Numbered from the stretch's first letter, positions 25,125 to 37,815 are shown. The stretch: 64,000 bases of DNA from Ephydatia muelleri (GCA_013339895.1 JABACO010000016.1:1808608-1872607), one strand, 5' to 3'. Program-made: numbers and translations. The notes: generated by a model not told the origin, from the sequence alone.

Positions 25125-25330
25125 CATCACATATTAATGTTTATGACAGTTGTATCTCTGATCATACATCTATTGCAGATCAAATCTGTGCACTGATGCA
25201 TATATAGCATCCAACCTACAATCACAGTCTATCATGCCAATGTGGATAAGCAGATTAATGGGCATGTCTGTGGTGTATATGCCATTTGCTACTAGCCCAC
25301 TCACTATGACACACAAAAGATGAAGCAGCA
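25125..25330 (+). pseudogene. Ulp1/SUMO-protease-like (C48) remnant
   Basis: The frame reads VYHANVDKQINGHVCGVYAI, then an in-frame stop, then KMKQHLVDCLE. An upstream piece reads VYDSCISDHTSIADQI. This resembles the Q..N..DCGV..A catalytic Cys block of Ulp1-like domains found in several DNA transposons. The stop and frame changes show it is not functional. Confidence 0.45.
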
Positions 25331-25339
25331 TCTAGTTGA

Positions 25340-25576
25340 TTGCTTGGAAGCACAAAAGATCATCCATTTACCAGCGCTTATGAGGAAGAAAGGCAGAAGT
25401 TTATAATGAAGAGGCTATACACATATATTGCCATTGCAGAGGACCAGAGTCAGCAGTTTATGATACAGTGTGACGGATGTTGTGAGTGGTATCATAAAGA
25501 ATGTGACCAATCCATCCCACAAAGAACACTGAAAGTCAGACGTCATAAATGGTTTTGCAGAAATTGCAAAGAGTAA
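25340..25576 (+). CDS. PHD-finger-like fragment
   Basis: The ORF ends IQCDGCCEWYHKECDQ, then KWFCRNCKE, giving a C-x2-C...H-x2-C...C-x2-C zinc pattern typical of PHD fingers. It directly follows the Ulp1-like remnant, as in transposon proteins that join an Ulp1 protease to a C-terminal PHD. The N-terminal methionine is probably not a real start; it is likely the end of a transposon ORF. Confidence 0.5.
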   Translation: MLGSTKDHPFTSAYEEERQKFIMKRLYTYIAIAEDQSQQFMIQCDGCCEWYHKECDQSIPQRTLKVRRHKWFCRNCKE

Positions 25577-25636
25577 ATAAGACGCAGAACGTGTTCATTT
25601 TCTTTTTTCGTAAGTGTAATCTCCGTTACCTCCCAC

Positions 25637-25670
<34 letters not shown>

Positions 25671-28600
25671 TTTGATCGACAAGGCACAACACTTGACTCA
25701 ATCTAACAATAGACTTAGCTTGCCGTTAATGGAGTTCACTGAGTTAATTGGTACAGTAGATGGTAGGTTAAAAACTCTTCACCATGCCCCTCTGTCAGCT
25801 TAGTAACCTTTTCAGAACAAAACGCCTGCAAAGGGGTCGAAACGGTTATCATTATTATCATAAACCCCTGAACAATTGTATTTGTCTGGCGTAGGATACT
25901 TTTTGGCAGGGTAGGATACATTTTGGCTGCCAAAATTTATCCTAGGATAGATTTTAGCAGAAATTTTTTATCCCATGGGATAAATTGTTGATGCCAAAAT
26001 TTATCCTAGGATAAATTTTTGGTGGGATAATTTTTGCCATGACAGGTCCATTTACTCGTCCCGTAGGTAAAAGTGGGGACGAGACCTAATGTCCGTTTTC
26101 TAATGCAATGAAACACCCGTGATCCTGAGTCTTGGCTTAGTCACATTAACAATATAATTGCGTGGGAGGTGTTCTGTTACGCTACCCTCCGGACCAAATA
26201 TTATGGTCGGGGGGGGGGGGGGGGGGGGGGGGGGGAACCAGTATTTCAGAAAAAAATTGGCCCCCCCTATGAAAAATTTGCCCCTTGACAATTTTGGTTT
26301 CTCCCCTCCTTGTTAAAAGCAGCCATATTTCAATAAATGAAATCATCATCCCTCGGAATGCACTTTTACATAATGGTCTCTGTGGTTTAAATCTCCCTCT
26401 TTAGATACTTGCTTGAAATGATAAATGAAAACATTAACATTAAGTTGGTGTTTTCAGTTCAGTAAAGTTATTGCATCGTTTACTTGCCCAACTTGATTTT
26501 CTTTGCTTTTCAGTAATACTCTCACACTTAGCATGGTACCACTCTCTGCACTGACTGCATTGCACAAGTTTACCACTGCATGATGCATTTCTGCTGTCCC
26601 ATGGCTGACTGCAGGTACAATAAACTTTTATTTCTTTTCTCAGCGTTGCTTACTAGGAGATGGAGGGGAAATGCTTGATTGTCCTGCACTGAAGCACTGG
26701 TGGAGATGATTCCTCATTTATTCTATTCGTATGTCTCCATATGTACATGTGGATTTCTTCCAGAGCACAGAGCTACTGTATATGCGATAGAACCAATCTG
26801 TGCTTGAACGTCAATAAAATTCATTTTGAAGCTGAATTGTAGCAATCTGATTTTTCAAAAATGGCTAGCAGATATGATCATACCATCACCTTGTTCTTCG
26901 TCACTCTTGTTTCGATACTCCGTTGTCATCTTCATTGCCATGGACCACATTATGCATGTCCCAGGGGACCAAAATACGCATGCGCGGACCAATTCCAAGA
27001 AATAGTCCGAATCGACCAGTTTTTTCATAAAATTGGACTAAATTCTTGGGGGGGGGGGGGGGGGGGGGGGGGTGACCAAAATGTTCATGACAGTTCTTGC
27101 CACACAATCAAAGGAGAGCGACAAAAGGTGAATTAAACGATGACTGCAGCCAACTCTTTCAGCTTTTAGTCGTTTTATTTTGCATCGTTCATGCCAGAAT
27201 ATGTAGGATGACTGCTGGATGACCAGATTCTTTTAGATCATTTAATTAATATAAAAATTATTCTAATATCATGAGGCGTGAAAGCAAATAATGACAGAAC
27301 TGAAAAATGAGGTGTCATATACTGTAGCTGTTTAAGTCTGTGGTGGTTGGGGAGAAGAAATCTGCAACTTAGCCTTTTCTAAGTTAGCTCATCCTCTTAA
27401 AATGGCGTGCAGCTCCTTGAAGACTATGCACAGTACGTCATCTTTTGTATACCAACTTACAAACTTGTCTGCCAGAGGTCCCACGACTGTATGAAATTGG
27501 GTCCGCATGTGATGCATTCATGCTAACTGTTCTACATCATTCATTATTATTGACCACTGACAGAACTATTTCCCAAAATGGATTATGAACTGAAGACAGC
27601 CAGCAAATAGAGCTTGTGCACCAACGATAGATAGTTCTTCCTTCCTTCCTTTGTCCCACTCTTACTTTCTGTATTTTATGGTCTTGTTTCCTACCATCGA
27701 TTCTTTGTAGAAATAACCTGTACAGTTTAATACAAAGCAGATGCTCAGAACTGGGTTGGAAGTGTATGCCTAGTGGTGGAGACATTTTTTGCATGTGGAA
27801 GAACAGCAGACCAGTTTTCTCTCAACTAGCAATACGACTTCGGCACAAGCCAATTCAGCTCGGGTTACCATGCTAAATTCCATTTACGGCAGGCCAAGTC
27901 TACTCTTAGTTCGAGCCCATGCTCGTGCTTTCATGGCCCGTCTAATACAGCCACAACAATGGACCTGCTTGAGGGTTACGGGTAGTGTTGTGCAGGGCTG
28001 TTTGTATAAATAAGTGCATTTTCTGTAATGATGTTTATACATTCAATGTACTTTCAAAACAGCAAATCAAATTTGAAGACCCTAAAATGTTTAAAAAAAT
28101 TAAAATATATAATAATTTCTACCTTTTAAATGTTTTCCACGAAAAAGGCATGTTTTTTCTTTTTTTTCCTTTCACGATTTCAAATTTTTTGATATACTAG
28201 AAGTCTGCCTTCTTAGGGGATAATAAATATACATAGGGGTCCAAAAATCATTTTTGTCCCAGGCCCCAGGCTGGCTCTCAGCGGCCCTGGCCAAAAGGAC
28301 ATGATGCAATGAGTCTTACAAGTTTCCACGTGTATGTTTGCATAGATTGAGGCTAACAACGCATCGTGCATTTATAATGTGGAATTCTTGCCAAAAGAAC
28401 AATCCGGGTTTAGAACCGGTATGCTGACGACTCTTGGATGGGCCGGGAAACTCTTGCAAAGTTCGTTAATGGCTGAACTATTTGATAAAGCTAGGGTCCG
28501 ACCCCTCACTACTTTGCAGAGCCTTCTAAAAGCTCTTTTTTGTTGCACCAGAATATATACATGTATTTTGGCGTGGAAGTTTCTAGGTGGTGTGATTGGT

Positions 28601-29499
28601 AGCAGATAATATCACATTACATTTCTAAAGGAGATAGTGGAGGCTTGGATAGAACTTGATGCGTCCAAAGCAGTCATTCAGAGAGTTGTACCAGAGCTTT
28701 TGGACCATTCTAAACAACACTATCAAGAAGCTTTTCTTTCCTGCTCTATTGGGTGGAAATATCACCTGGGCAGAAGAACTTGGTCCACCACATCACTTGT
28801 GGACTCGATCCTAGCAGAACAGCTTCTTCTTCATATAGCACCCTTCAAACAAATCGCAGTCAACATAGTGCAGGGATGGTGAATTTGGTCCTATACAAAA
28901 TGGACTCTCTTTGGAAGGCCAGAAAGAGTCGTGTTAAATCCAAGATGCAAGCATTCAAATCTGATCTGGAATGCTCACATTATTGTAGTGACGAGAACTC
29001 ATATAGCTAACTGTTCTCCCACTAGCAAGATACCATTTTAATCTACCACCTATAAATTTTGGGATAGTACGGATATCTGCTATATGCGTGATCCAGAAGA
29101 GTTACCGCCCAAATGGGATGGATACGGAACAATGAAATGTAAAGTGAGGGGGCGGGCCTAGTTATTGGGATTGTATTGGTTGACAATGCCTGTTGGGAGA
29201 GATGTTACCCAGGTTGCGGCTTGACCTAGGATTACGTGGTGTTTGACTGGAGGCACTGTTTGATATTAAGTAATTGATACAGATGCCATCTCACAGCAAG
29301 AGGAGTCGGTACTTGAATCTGAAACTGAAGAAAAAAAATTAGTGGAAGATCAAAGAGGGGATTATACCATTGATACTACCTGGAGATGGAATTTTACATT
29401 GTGAAGCCAAATGTCTCCTAAAACATAAGCGGAAAGTGGTTTATGCTCAGACATACAAGAGTGAGACTATATACACCAGATGCTTGCAAATGAAGGCAA

Positions 29500-29890
29500 A
29501 GGTTTTAAATTAAAATAACCCAGGATTGAAACTTGATTTTTTTTTACATGACAGCAGCTAGGCAAATACTTCACTTGTTCTAAGCATGTAAGCAATTAAG
29601 TAATTATATCAAAACCTCATAAATCTATATACTCAAAGCCCAAAGTTATTTAAGATTAGGTTAGGCTTAATGAATTTTAATAATTATGTATAAGTAACGC
29701 AAGATATGAATATGCAGTGGAGCAGGATTAATTTCAATTCGATTTTTTGATTTGTTATTTAAATATTGAATAACAAAACGCAAATAAAATTTTCAAGTAA
29801 ATATGCAGTTTATGAATCCTCCAATTAATTAAATATTAGTTAATTAGAAAGTATTTGATTTTATCTTCACACCTATTAAAGGTTTAAATA
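29500..29890. repeat. AT-rich interspersed repeat, copy 2
   Basis: Same family as 10450-11080. It shares GTGGAGCAGGATTAATTTCA and TTTATGAATCCTCCA, followed by TTAATTA-rich sequence, in the same orientation. Confidence 0.5.
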
Positions 29891-30457
29891 ACACAGCTCA
29901 CATTTGCCTAACTCCAGAATTTTTGTTGATAAATTCATTTAGATTATTTAAAACCTTGCCTTCATTTGCGAACATCTGGTATATCATTTGCAATTGTTAG
30001 ATCAGCGAGTGCAGGGTCAAGAACTAGATGGAGAATAATCCTTCAGTTTCTGCTATCATGAGTCATTCTCATCCCCCTGTCTTATATTTCATTGTTTCTA
30101 TCAATATTCCTTTGGTATGAAAACAAAAAAAACTAAAAACAATTACAAGAGCTGGCTGGAGTCTCGATGTGTTATCATTATAATTTTTCTTAACACAGAA
30201 TTTTTACTGGATACATAATTTTTGCAGGATGCAGAACATTTTGATGGACATAAATTTTATGTGAGACTTTATCAATACAGACCTGCATATAAGCGACATA
30301 GTAATGTCTACATGTAGCTCTTTAGAAAATGACGTAAACTGCTAGCTGTATTATGAATTCAGAACATTCATGTTTTCATCTAGCAAATCACATTCTGGTG
30401 CATAAGAATGTACGTCTTACGACAGTGTACAGGTCCATGTACGCAACAATGCTAGTG

Positions 30458-30541
30458 TGTGCACAAGTGTGAGCCAGCATGAGTTCATGTACTATGTGTG
30501 AGCTGAGAAATAACAGACCGGCAATCGTAGCTGAGTGGGCG
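30458..30541. repeat. Interspersed repeat, inverted copy of 11813-11925
   Basis: Contains GTGTGAGCCAGCATGAGTTC and CAATCGTAGCTGAGTGGGCG, the reverse complements of words at 11.8-11.9 kb. Confidence 0.6.
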
Positions 30542-30934
30542 TGGCAGAGGATTTTAGCAAGGATTATGGCAAATAGGAAAGCTTTATTACACGACTAGAG
30601 GATGGTGCTTACGCACGCCGTTTTGAAAACTGCCCACGAAGCAAGATTACTGCAACCATTCACTGAGATCCGTTAATTTGGCACGATCGTTTGGCGAAGT
30701 GAGAAGTCTTCTTCTTCTTTTAATTTTCCAGCAAAAAACACACTGCCGCTAAACAGTTGCGAACGGCTAGCTAGTTTAAGGCGGAGAATGGGTGGAGAAA
30801 TGGGCGGAACAAAGAATTTATTGTGGATAGCATGCAATAATAGCGGGAAATGTGCATTAATGACATACTTTTCAGTGCGATGTTCTATATACCTCTTTCT
30901 CTTTGCCACGGGCAAGCGTATGATGGAGCGGCCG

Positions 30935-31229
30935 TCATGAAGGGCATAAGAAGTGGAGTGGCCAAGGATAGGAAATGATGTTCCACAGGCTCTGCCAGTG
31001 CATTGTCTTGCTCATTGCCTACACCTTTGCCTTCAGGATGCAGGAAAACAGACTAATCTAATGCGAGATGCCATTCGACTTGACTGTCAGAGAAATTGTG
31101 CAACTAATAAATTGCATGCTCTCCGAAGGGAAGCATCTTTTCACATGCAGAGTATCTTCTGGCCGAGAGTGACAAACCGTCTGGTGGACTTAACTGTTCC
31201 TACATGTAGATACATGCATTTGGCATGAA
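30935..31229 (+). pseudogene. hAT (ZMYM1-like) transposase central remnant
   Basis: Reads IRSGVAK in one frame, then after a frame change ALPVHCLAHCLHLCLQDAGK and MRDAIRLDC. VHCLAHxLxLCLQD is the central DDE-region signature of ZMYM1/hAT-type transposases. Frame changes and the short length show decay. Confidence 0.6.
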
Positions 31230-31570
31230 GAAAACATGTATTGTCTGCCACCATGTAACTTACCAACTTGGCTATTTGGCTGCTGTAGTTTGCATCTTCT
31301 TCTATTAAACTAGAGAGAAGAGGTCTACTCTCTCCTACAATTATTGCTGAATAGTTTGAACTAATCCTTCAGACTGCAGTTGTCGTAACACTTCCAGCTG
31401 CTCTTTGTATGCAGTGAGTCTCTCACTGCAGTTGCATACTCTTCATAGGATGCATGCTGTGGTTAGCTCTGCATCTGTTGACAACTGCAATGACATCCAC
31501 AGGTGGCATTCCTCTTCAAATAGCGAGTAGAGTTTGTTTTTTAACAACTCTTACTCACTATTACATGGAA

Positions 31571-31692
31571 CGCGCAAAATAAATCATTGTGCTGCACCTG
31601 TGATAGGATGCCTCCAAATGTCTCTAAAAATATTATTTAGAGACATTAGAGGCGTCCTATCACAGGTGAAGCACAATGATTTATTTTGCGCG
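31571..31692. mobile_element. Foldback element
   Basis: Arms CGCGCAAAATAAATCATTGT, then CACCTGTGATAGGA, with matching reverse complements. The loop is near 31630. Non-coding. Confidence 0.85.
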
Positions 31693-31879
31693 CTCATCAA
31701 ATGATGAAACCAGTAATATCGCCCGTTGGTTCTAAGAGCGCGCGTAGCCCTTCCGTCTCATTTCGGTGGCTTGGTCAGGTGAAAACCATAGAGAACCGAC
31801 TCAACCCGACCTGCGACCACGGCTTTGCACGCGCACTCTCTTGCAACAAGCGCGATGACAATATGATAACCGTTGCGCG

Positions 31880-32071
31880 GGTAAGCTGCAGCAGAACTGG
31901 CTCAAACTGTTCACAGGAACGTACCAGACTGGTACCAGGTTATCTGCGTACTGTTACCAGAGAGTATTCGGGATGAAGCAGCAGAGGCATTGCAAGTCCT
32001 GGCTCAGAATGTGGCTTCAGAACAGGAACTGTTAATCAGCCCTGGAACAGATTGTGGCACCCCACCAGGTC
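31880..32071 (+). other. Possible coding fragment, unrecognised
   Basis: An open frame with non-repetitive composition (VICVLLPESIRDEAAEALQV, then ASEQELLISPGTDCG) followed by a GT donor-like site at about 32071. No family is recognised and no partner exon found. It could be a transposon remnant. Confidence 0.25.
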
Positions 32072-32465
32072 TGTATAAGGGATCGAGACAAGAATTGTAC
32101 CGTGATATACATACGTTATCTAATTAACAATATATGTCCATCCCGTGGGATGCCGATTTTCAATTGAAAATTAAATCATTTGATACAACTGGTGAAATTA
32201 CATTAGATACACGGCCAATAATTGGATTCCGTTACGGGTACGTTGGAATTGCTACACGGATCCGATATATTGCAAGCGTAACGCAAGCGATGGGTAACCG
32301 ATTTTTTTGGAAGCGTAGCAATAATTTGCGTATAGCATGCGTGTACGCCTCCGATACGTACCCGTATACGTAAAAGCGACGTATGGTGGTTTCTATACCA
32401 CGCCCGCGTCCGTACTAGTAGTTACTGGTAAACAATGACTACAAATAAACTCAAATATTTAATTT

Positions 32466-35400
32466 TTATGGCAAACAATGCATACAGAATATGTTATAAC
32501 AGTACATATTGTTGTCAGTGTTATGTACAAAAACAGTTTTCTTTTGTGTCACCAGTTCTCGTTCAATCCTAGATGTTGTCTCCTGTTCTGCCAAGACACA
32601 TTGGCTGTCACACTGGTGTACGACAGAGACTGCACAGTTGACAAGTGTTGATGCTATGCAACGAATCACGTTCGTCAGTGTTAGCAGTGGACAACTCCAC
32701 TCATTGAGGACGGGCTCAGTACCCATCAGCACAGGCTCCAAATAACGAACCAAACAAAATGTTGCTTGCTCCGTGTGAAAGCTGCCAATAAACAATCCAG
32801 TCTCCAATTCCACCTGTAAAACAATAAGACATATGAGTCATACACATGAGAATACTACATACATCATACCGAGGTGGAAGCTTGAGAATTGTATTCTATG
32901 TAGTCCTGTACATTAATAAGTTGTCCATTTTTTCCCACAGTCGCTCTACCCCATTGCACTGGTGTCAAGTTTGAAATTCCATGTGGCAACAGAACAGTGA
33001 ACTTTGCATCTATTTCTTCTAATGACATCGTTTTCCCTTCCAATGTAATCGGTACTGAAGCCAATGGAGTTTTTGTTCTAGCTGAACACTGCAAAAAAAT
33101 ATGCAAAGTTTACAAACATATATAAACAAATGCTCACATGTAAACCACCTCCTACACACATAAAAAAAATTTACTCACATACATGGAACATGTACAAACA
33201 TGTACATACACACATTGAGTAAACAACAATGACAAAAAAGTAGTTAAGAAATTATAAACTAAAACAGACAAAGAACATAACGCATTAATTTTTTTACATC
33301 ATACTCGTACCCATATTATTACCTTTCGTAGTGTTCCATGTTTATGAATTCCACTCCCACGTTCTTGGACTTCACCACCTAAAAAGGCTTGAACTTCTTT
33401 GGTGTGGTAAAGGTTGACAAGGTCCTCACCACATCTGCAAGTAAAAAATTAAGCTTTACAATTTACTCAGTCTCAAGGAATATCAGACCTTTCAGATGTA
33501 TTGTAGCAACTGCCGGAAAAGGTAAATCTAATACTTTCTTGTATAGCAAAAGCAGTAGCAATATCCTTGCTAGGGGCCTGTCTGTTGCTATATACATTGC
33601 GTGTCCGTATAACAGAATTGTAGCTCTCACACCTGAAACACAATATGTTCCATACAATATGTTGTCCTCATGCACATTGTGGAACTTACCTTTCTGTGTT
33701 GAATGAAGATGCAGGCCCAAACCTCAACATGCTGTCAGGAAGATGCAGTATCAGGTGAATTTTCAGTTTTTTTCTCCACGTCACGCTGTAGCAATCAATA
33801 GCCCTTGCAAATCGGTGACACACGTCTCTGTACAATTCAATCTTCTGAGGTTCAAACTCATCGCAATACACCATTTTGAAAACCTATTTTGCATGACAAA
33901 ATTACAAAATGAAAAACACAATCACATTTCCAAGATTACATACCATTGACAAGGCAAGCCAGACTTCAATCTCAGCCTCAGAAAGGTAAGGCGAAAAAAT
34001 GAACATTGCAATTTGTGCTAAGAACTTGAAGTCTCTGCCTGCAAACGAAATGAAACATTATAGGATAATCTGCAAGTTAAACCAGAGAATGAGAATGCAT
34101 AAATGAAAGTTAGCTAACCTACAAACGATTTATAGTGCCTAGATATGTCAGATGAAATTCCACCAGTTAGACCTGAGGAGGGTAATGCTGCAATGCGAGC
34201 TACCACTTCCTTCCGCTGTTTTTCAGACAGTTGCTCCATTTTTTCCCGCAACAAATATTTGTATGGTCCAAGCCCCAATGTATGGAGTGATTCAATTGGT
34301 GTACTCCTGTTAAATAGATGGATAGCTGTAATTTGTGAGGCTGTAAACTACTTACTGATGCAAATCAACAGGAAGCTGAAGTAGGTGGTTCTCCTTCTCA
34401 CTTGTTACCATACAGAGTCCTGAGTCGCTTGCGCTCTGCTTGAGTATGTGCTGAACGAATGAGTGGCACTTCCTGTATAGTACTACTCCGTTTCCTCTCT
34501 TCGCAGATACCAGTTAGACTGTTAGTATGATCAACCTATTTAATAATAATAATAAATCATGGAGGAAAAAGTAATTATAATTACTTACCCTGCAAATTTG
34601 ACAAAACCTTAGGGTTCCAGATCCCAGGTGACTGCATATTTCAGCTGCTCGGGGATTGTCACATAGAAAACATATAACAGGTGCAAGTATCAAGGCATTA
34701 GTATTCAACTGTGCGTCAAACACAACTATTCCCCGTTCAAGTTCCAACAGTTGATCAACAAGAGGGTGGGCCATCTCCATGACTGGTACCTGGTTTGACG
34801 TACATATGAAATGAATGTTACAGAACTGTGCATTGTCCTTCTGCCGTAGCCCAGCCAAGAGGAAGCACCATGAATCGAACTTGTTCCAGACCTTAGATCT
34901 GTTACCACTTGTGTCATCCGAGAATATGATAAGTGGTACCATAAATACAGGTAGGGAACCACACATTTGTCTTCAAAGGATGAGGAGAAGACATTTCTGC
35001 TAGCTCCTAAGAGAAATAAAATATGACAATTTACATCACTTTTGCACACATCATTTTAGCACAATATACACGAACTCTTACATGTAGTGTTTTTTTTGTG
35101 TTTTGTGCAATCAAAATGTCAAATTAGAATAAATACTTACTCATAATCGTAATTATTAATACATTTATAACACAGCAATATAAAACTTACATTATCAGAT
35201 ACAATTGTCAAAGATCCATCATGTCCTTTTTTATACACATGCCTGGTCCTAGAATCCATTTGAGGAAGAATGGTGACTATTGTGGAAACTGGAATTTCAA
35301 CTATGTCCGACAAGATATACGTATTCAGCTCAGATGGATGTACTTGAAGAACTTGAACACTTGCAAATACACCATTATGACCCTCCTGTGTAACAGTTAC

Positions 35401-36481
35401 TGAGTAACATTATCTGTGAATTGCACAAATCAGGTGTAATTTTACCTTACGGTAAAACTGTTTAATGATGCTGACACATATGGCACCAGCAATTGATGAC
35501 TGCACGATGTCTTTTAAAAACACACTTCCAACAGGAGAAGTCGCCATTGGTGCTTGAAACCTTGTGTCATTTCTCCACTGTAACCCATGGAATATTTCTC
35601 TGCTAGTTCAACTTAAAAAAATAATTACATATCAAGATATTCACATCATACAGTACCTGAATCCTTTTTTTGGTAAAACTGGGTACCGCTCCATTTTTTT
35701 AGCAATATCGGGATTGGCCAAACACAATTTAATAGTTTCTGCTATGGAATTTACATAGAAGGGTACACCAGATGGGCTGTAGAACTGTTAAGTGAGTAGG
35801 TTAAATTTAAGCTTCTGTCAATACACCTTGTGTACCTTCTCTGGTGCACGATATCCTGGTAGCCTATATGAGACCATAGTGGAAACACTTGGAAGTGCAG
35901 GAAACATACATCTCAGAGTAAGGCACACAAATGTCAGATTGGATAGACCCTGTGTAGAGGAGTGAATGATTACACTCCTTCAACAAATCATCAAGAATGC
36001 CTTACCATTGGACGAGGACTGTGAATTAGTATGCATGCCATTGCAGATATCATAGATAAAAATGGATGGTACTGGCCCTCTTTATTGGCACTGCTATTTG
36101 TGAGGCTTAGAATATTGGCTACATCTATACAGTGCACACAAATTCATGTAGTAAATATTATACAACCCACATTGAATTATTCCCACCTGAATCAGAACTA
36201 GATTCTGAATCCTTTTCTGCCTCGTCGAGATGGCCAATGTCCTCGTCCCCTATAGCTAGTGATAATTCGTCGCTAGCAATTGCTGAAGGACTATGACTCT
36301 CGGTTACAGTAGAGGATCCACCCGTATCAACATTTCCAGATTCCCACTCCGCTTCAGTTGAGGCACAAATTTCCATCAGACGAACCTTGTCTTTGTGGAA
36401 TGTGGTCTCTACATGCCTTTCATATCTGTATTTATAGTCAAACTCTTTCAGACAAACATCACATCGAAATTTAGCAGCCAT
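32466..36481 (-). CDS. CACTA/TNP2-like transposase with N-terminal C2H2 finger, one frameshift
   Basis: Fifteen minus-strand exons: 36481-36187, 36124-36006, 35949-35836, 35784-35657, 35599-35446, 35385-35191, 35006-34589, 34535-34402, 34306-34119, 34038-33944, 33883-33690, 33632-33489, 33434-33323, 33088-32870, 32813-32466. All junctions are GT-AG and the phases chain correctly, for ~951 aa. The N-terminus FRCDVCLKEFDYKYRYERH is a C2H2 finger and an acidic Ser-rich stretch follows. The core reads PLIIFSDDTSGNRSKVWNK, then CFLCDNPRAAEICSHLG. Later blocks are TPIESLHTLGLGPYKYLLRE, KIHLILHLPDSMLRFGP and NVYSNRQAPSKDIATAF. The D-xSGN...DNPxxxE...C-x2-C order parallels CACTA TNP2 transposases. 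Exon 35006-34589 is 418 nt where a multiple of three is required, so one extra base sits between HPLKTN and PVFMVPL (near 34965). Otherwise the gene looks intact, implying a recent insertion. Confidence 0.8.
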
Positions 36482-36507
36482 CTTTCTCACGTGCGCTGCG
36501 GTTTGCG
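36482..36507. promoter_or_regulatory. Divergent promoter region inside the transposon
   Basis: Only 26 bp separate the two opposing ATG codons. The promoter must therefore overlap one or both 5' ends, or use short leaders. Inferred from the gene layout. Confidence 0.35.
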
Positions 36508-37815
36508 GTGGATTTTGAAATGCAGCATCTTCCGCGTGCTCCAATTGCAAGGAGCAGTAGACGACGGCAACAAGAAGCAGCACTGCCTCCGCCGACTGTG
36601 TTTGAAACATCTAGCCTACCTAGCAACGCTGAATTGCCGCAATCACCATCTAACAGCGGTAGGGACTCATCATTGAGCATTGACTTTGCAAGTACGAGAA
36701 CCCCTTCATCGAGCCTTGATTCTTCGGTGGGTGCTGCATTTCAGGAATCAGCATTATCCAGGGAGCTGTGTACGATGCAAAAGTCTTTGTCACAATTGTC
36801 AGAAAATCTTAGAAGTGTTGAAGCCAGGCAAATTGAACTTGGAACTTCGATGGATGAACTAAAACAGCTGATTCAGAATTTAACCCAAACTTCATTTTGT
36901 ATTAAGGGCAGCATTTATGAGGTACATGAGCATGAGACATTAAGTATTATACCTGACTGCATTTATCACTCCTGTTGGCATAAACTTAATAAGTCGCATA
37001 AAACAGTGAACATGACATACATGGACTTTGATATCTGGTGTTCATGTGCAGCAACCATTGAAATTGCAAATTGCAAAACTGTTCTGTAGCTCCCTTATTA
37101 GGAACCCTACCAAGGAATCAGTTCGAGTTAGTGAATTTACTTAACCACTTGTGTGCATGTTTTATTTAAATTCCTGATTTTAAAAAGGTGGTAGTAGCCA
37201 GGGTTTTGACTGCCCAAGTGGTCCGAACTCAAGCATATAAGTTCGATGCTGCAGTTCGATTCGCCAATGCTAGATTGTCAGATCTTCGAACTGAAGAACG
37301 ACGGAAGGTGACAATTTATAGTTTTCATGTGCCACTTAATATGTATATAATAATTATGCAAATGTTAAACAGTGTTTAGGAATTCAGCCATACCGTTCTA
37401 GTCCCTACGTCCCAACAACAGAGCTTGCATCAAACATCATTTGAAGCATCAGTGGTGACCCCAATGATGAAGATGCTTACAAGCGTCACCTGGCCTTATT
37501 TGTAAGTGTGTATGTTTTGTTAATTTGTTTTCAATGCCATTTTTGCAGCGACTTTTTATTCGGCACTGTGATTCATCTAAGCAGGTGTCTTACCCCCTTT
37601 TTCGATCGTGGGTAGATCAATACTACAGCAACATTGATGAAGAGGACTGGGGAGTTATCATGGAGGATGATGCGTCCTATTCCTATCCTTCACTTGGGCA
37701 TGGACTAGGACTAGGACCAGCTGCTACTGCCGCTACTATTGCTACTACCAGTATTGCTGATGCAGGGCCCATTATAACTACTGCACCTTCTTATACCACC
37801 GAAGGACTAGGATGA
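36508..37815 (+). CDS. Second transposon gene: coiled-coil protein, one in-frame stop
   Basis: Four phase-0 exons: 36508-36921, 37188-37307, 37373-37501, 37549-37815 (930 nt). The start MDFEMQHLPR lies 26 bp from the transposase start on the other strand, implying a shared bidirectional promoter. The N-terminus is Ser/Pro-rich and basic (ARSSRRRQQEAA). The heptad-like stretch ELCTMQKSLSQLSENLRSVE predicts a coiled coil. Later exons read YKFDAAVRFANARLSDLRTE and FRSWVDQYYSNIDEEDW. An in-frame TGA at 37442-37444 (ASNII-stop-SISGDPNDEDAY) interrupts exon 3, so this copy is damaged or the exon is spliced differently. The position matches the accessory (TNPA-type) gene of CACTA elements; this assignment is inference. 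Confidence 0.6.

Larger units (their letters stand above)
24216..26045 (+). mobile_element. TIR-bounded transposon remnant carrying Ulp1-protease and PHD sequences
   Basis: Left end CTGTCACGAAAAATTTAATC; the right end in reverse reads CTGTCATGGCAAAAATTATC. Both continue into ATCCyAGGATAAA motifs, so these are diverged terminal inverted repeats. Coding debris sits inside at 25125-25576. A long C-run is at about 25638-25671. No clean TSD was found. Confidence 0.5.
26046..30930. other. Gene-poor stretch
   Basis: No protein family recognised in almost 5 kb. G-runs lie at about 26209-26235 and 27049-27072. Short ORFs at 28379-28609 and 28637-28882 have balanced composition but no recognisable domain. 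Interspersed repeats lie at 29500-29890 and 30458-30541. Confidence 0.4.

Noticed and set aside
28379-28882. Two adjacent plus-strand frames of 76-81 aa with ordinary composition
   Set aside because: No domain, splice partner or start context could be identified; left as non-genic.
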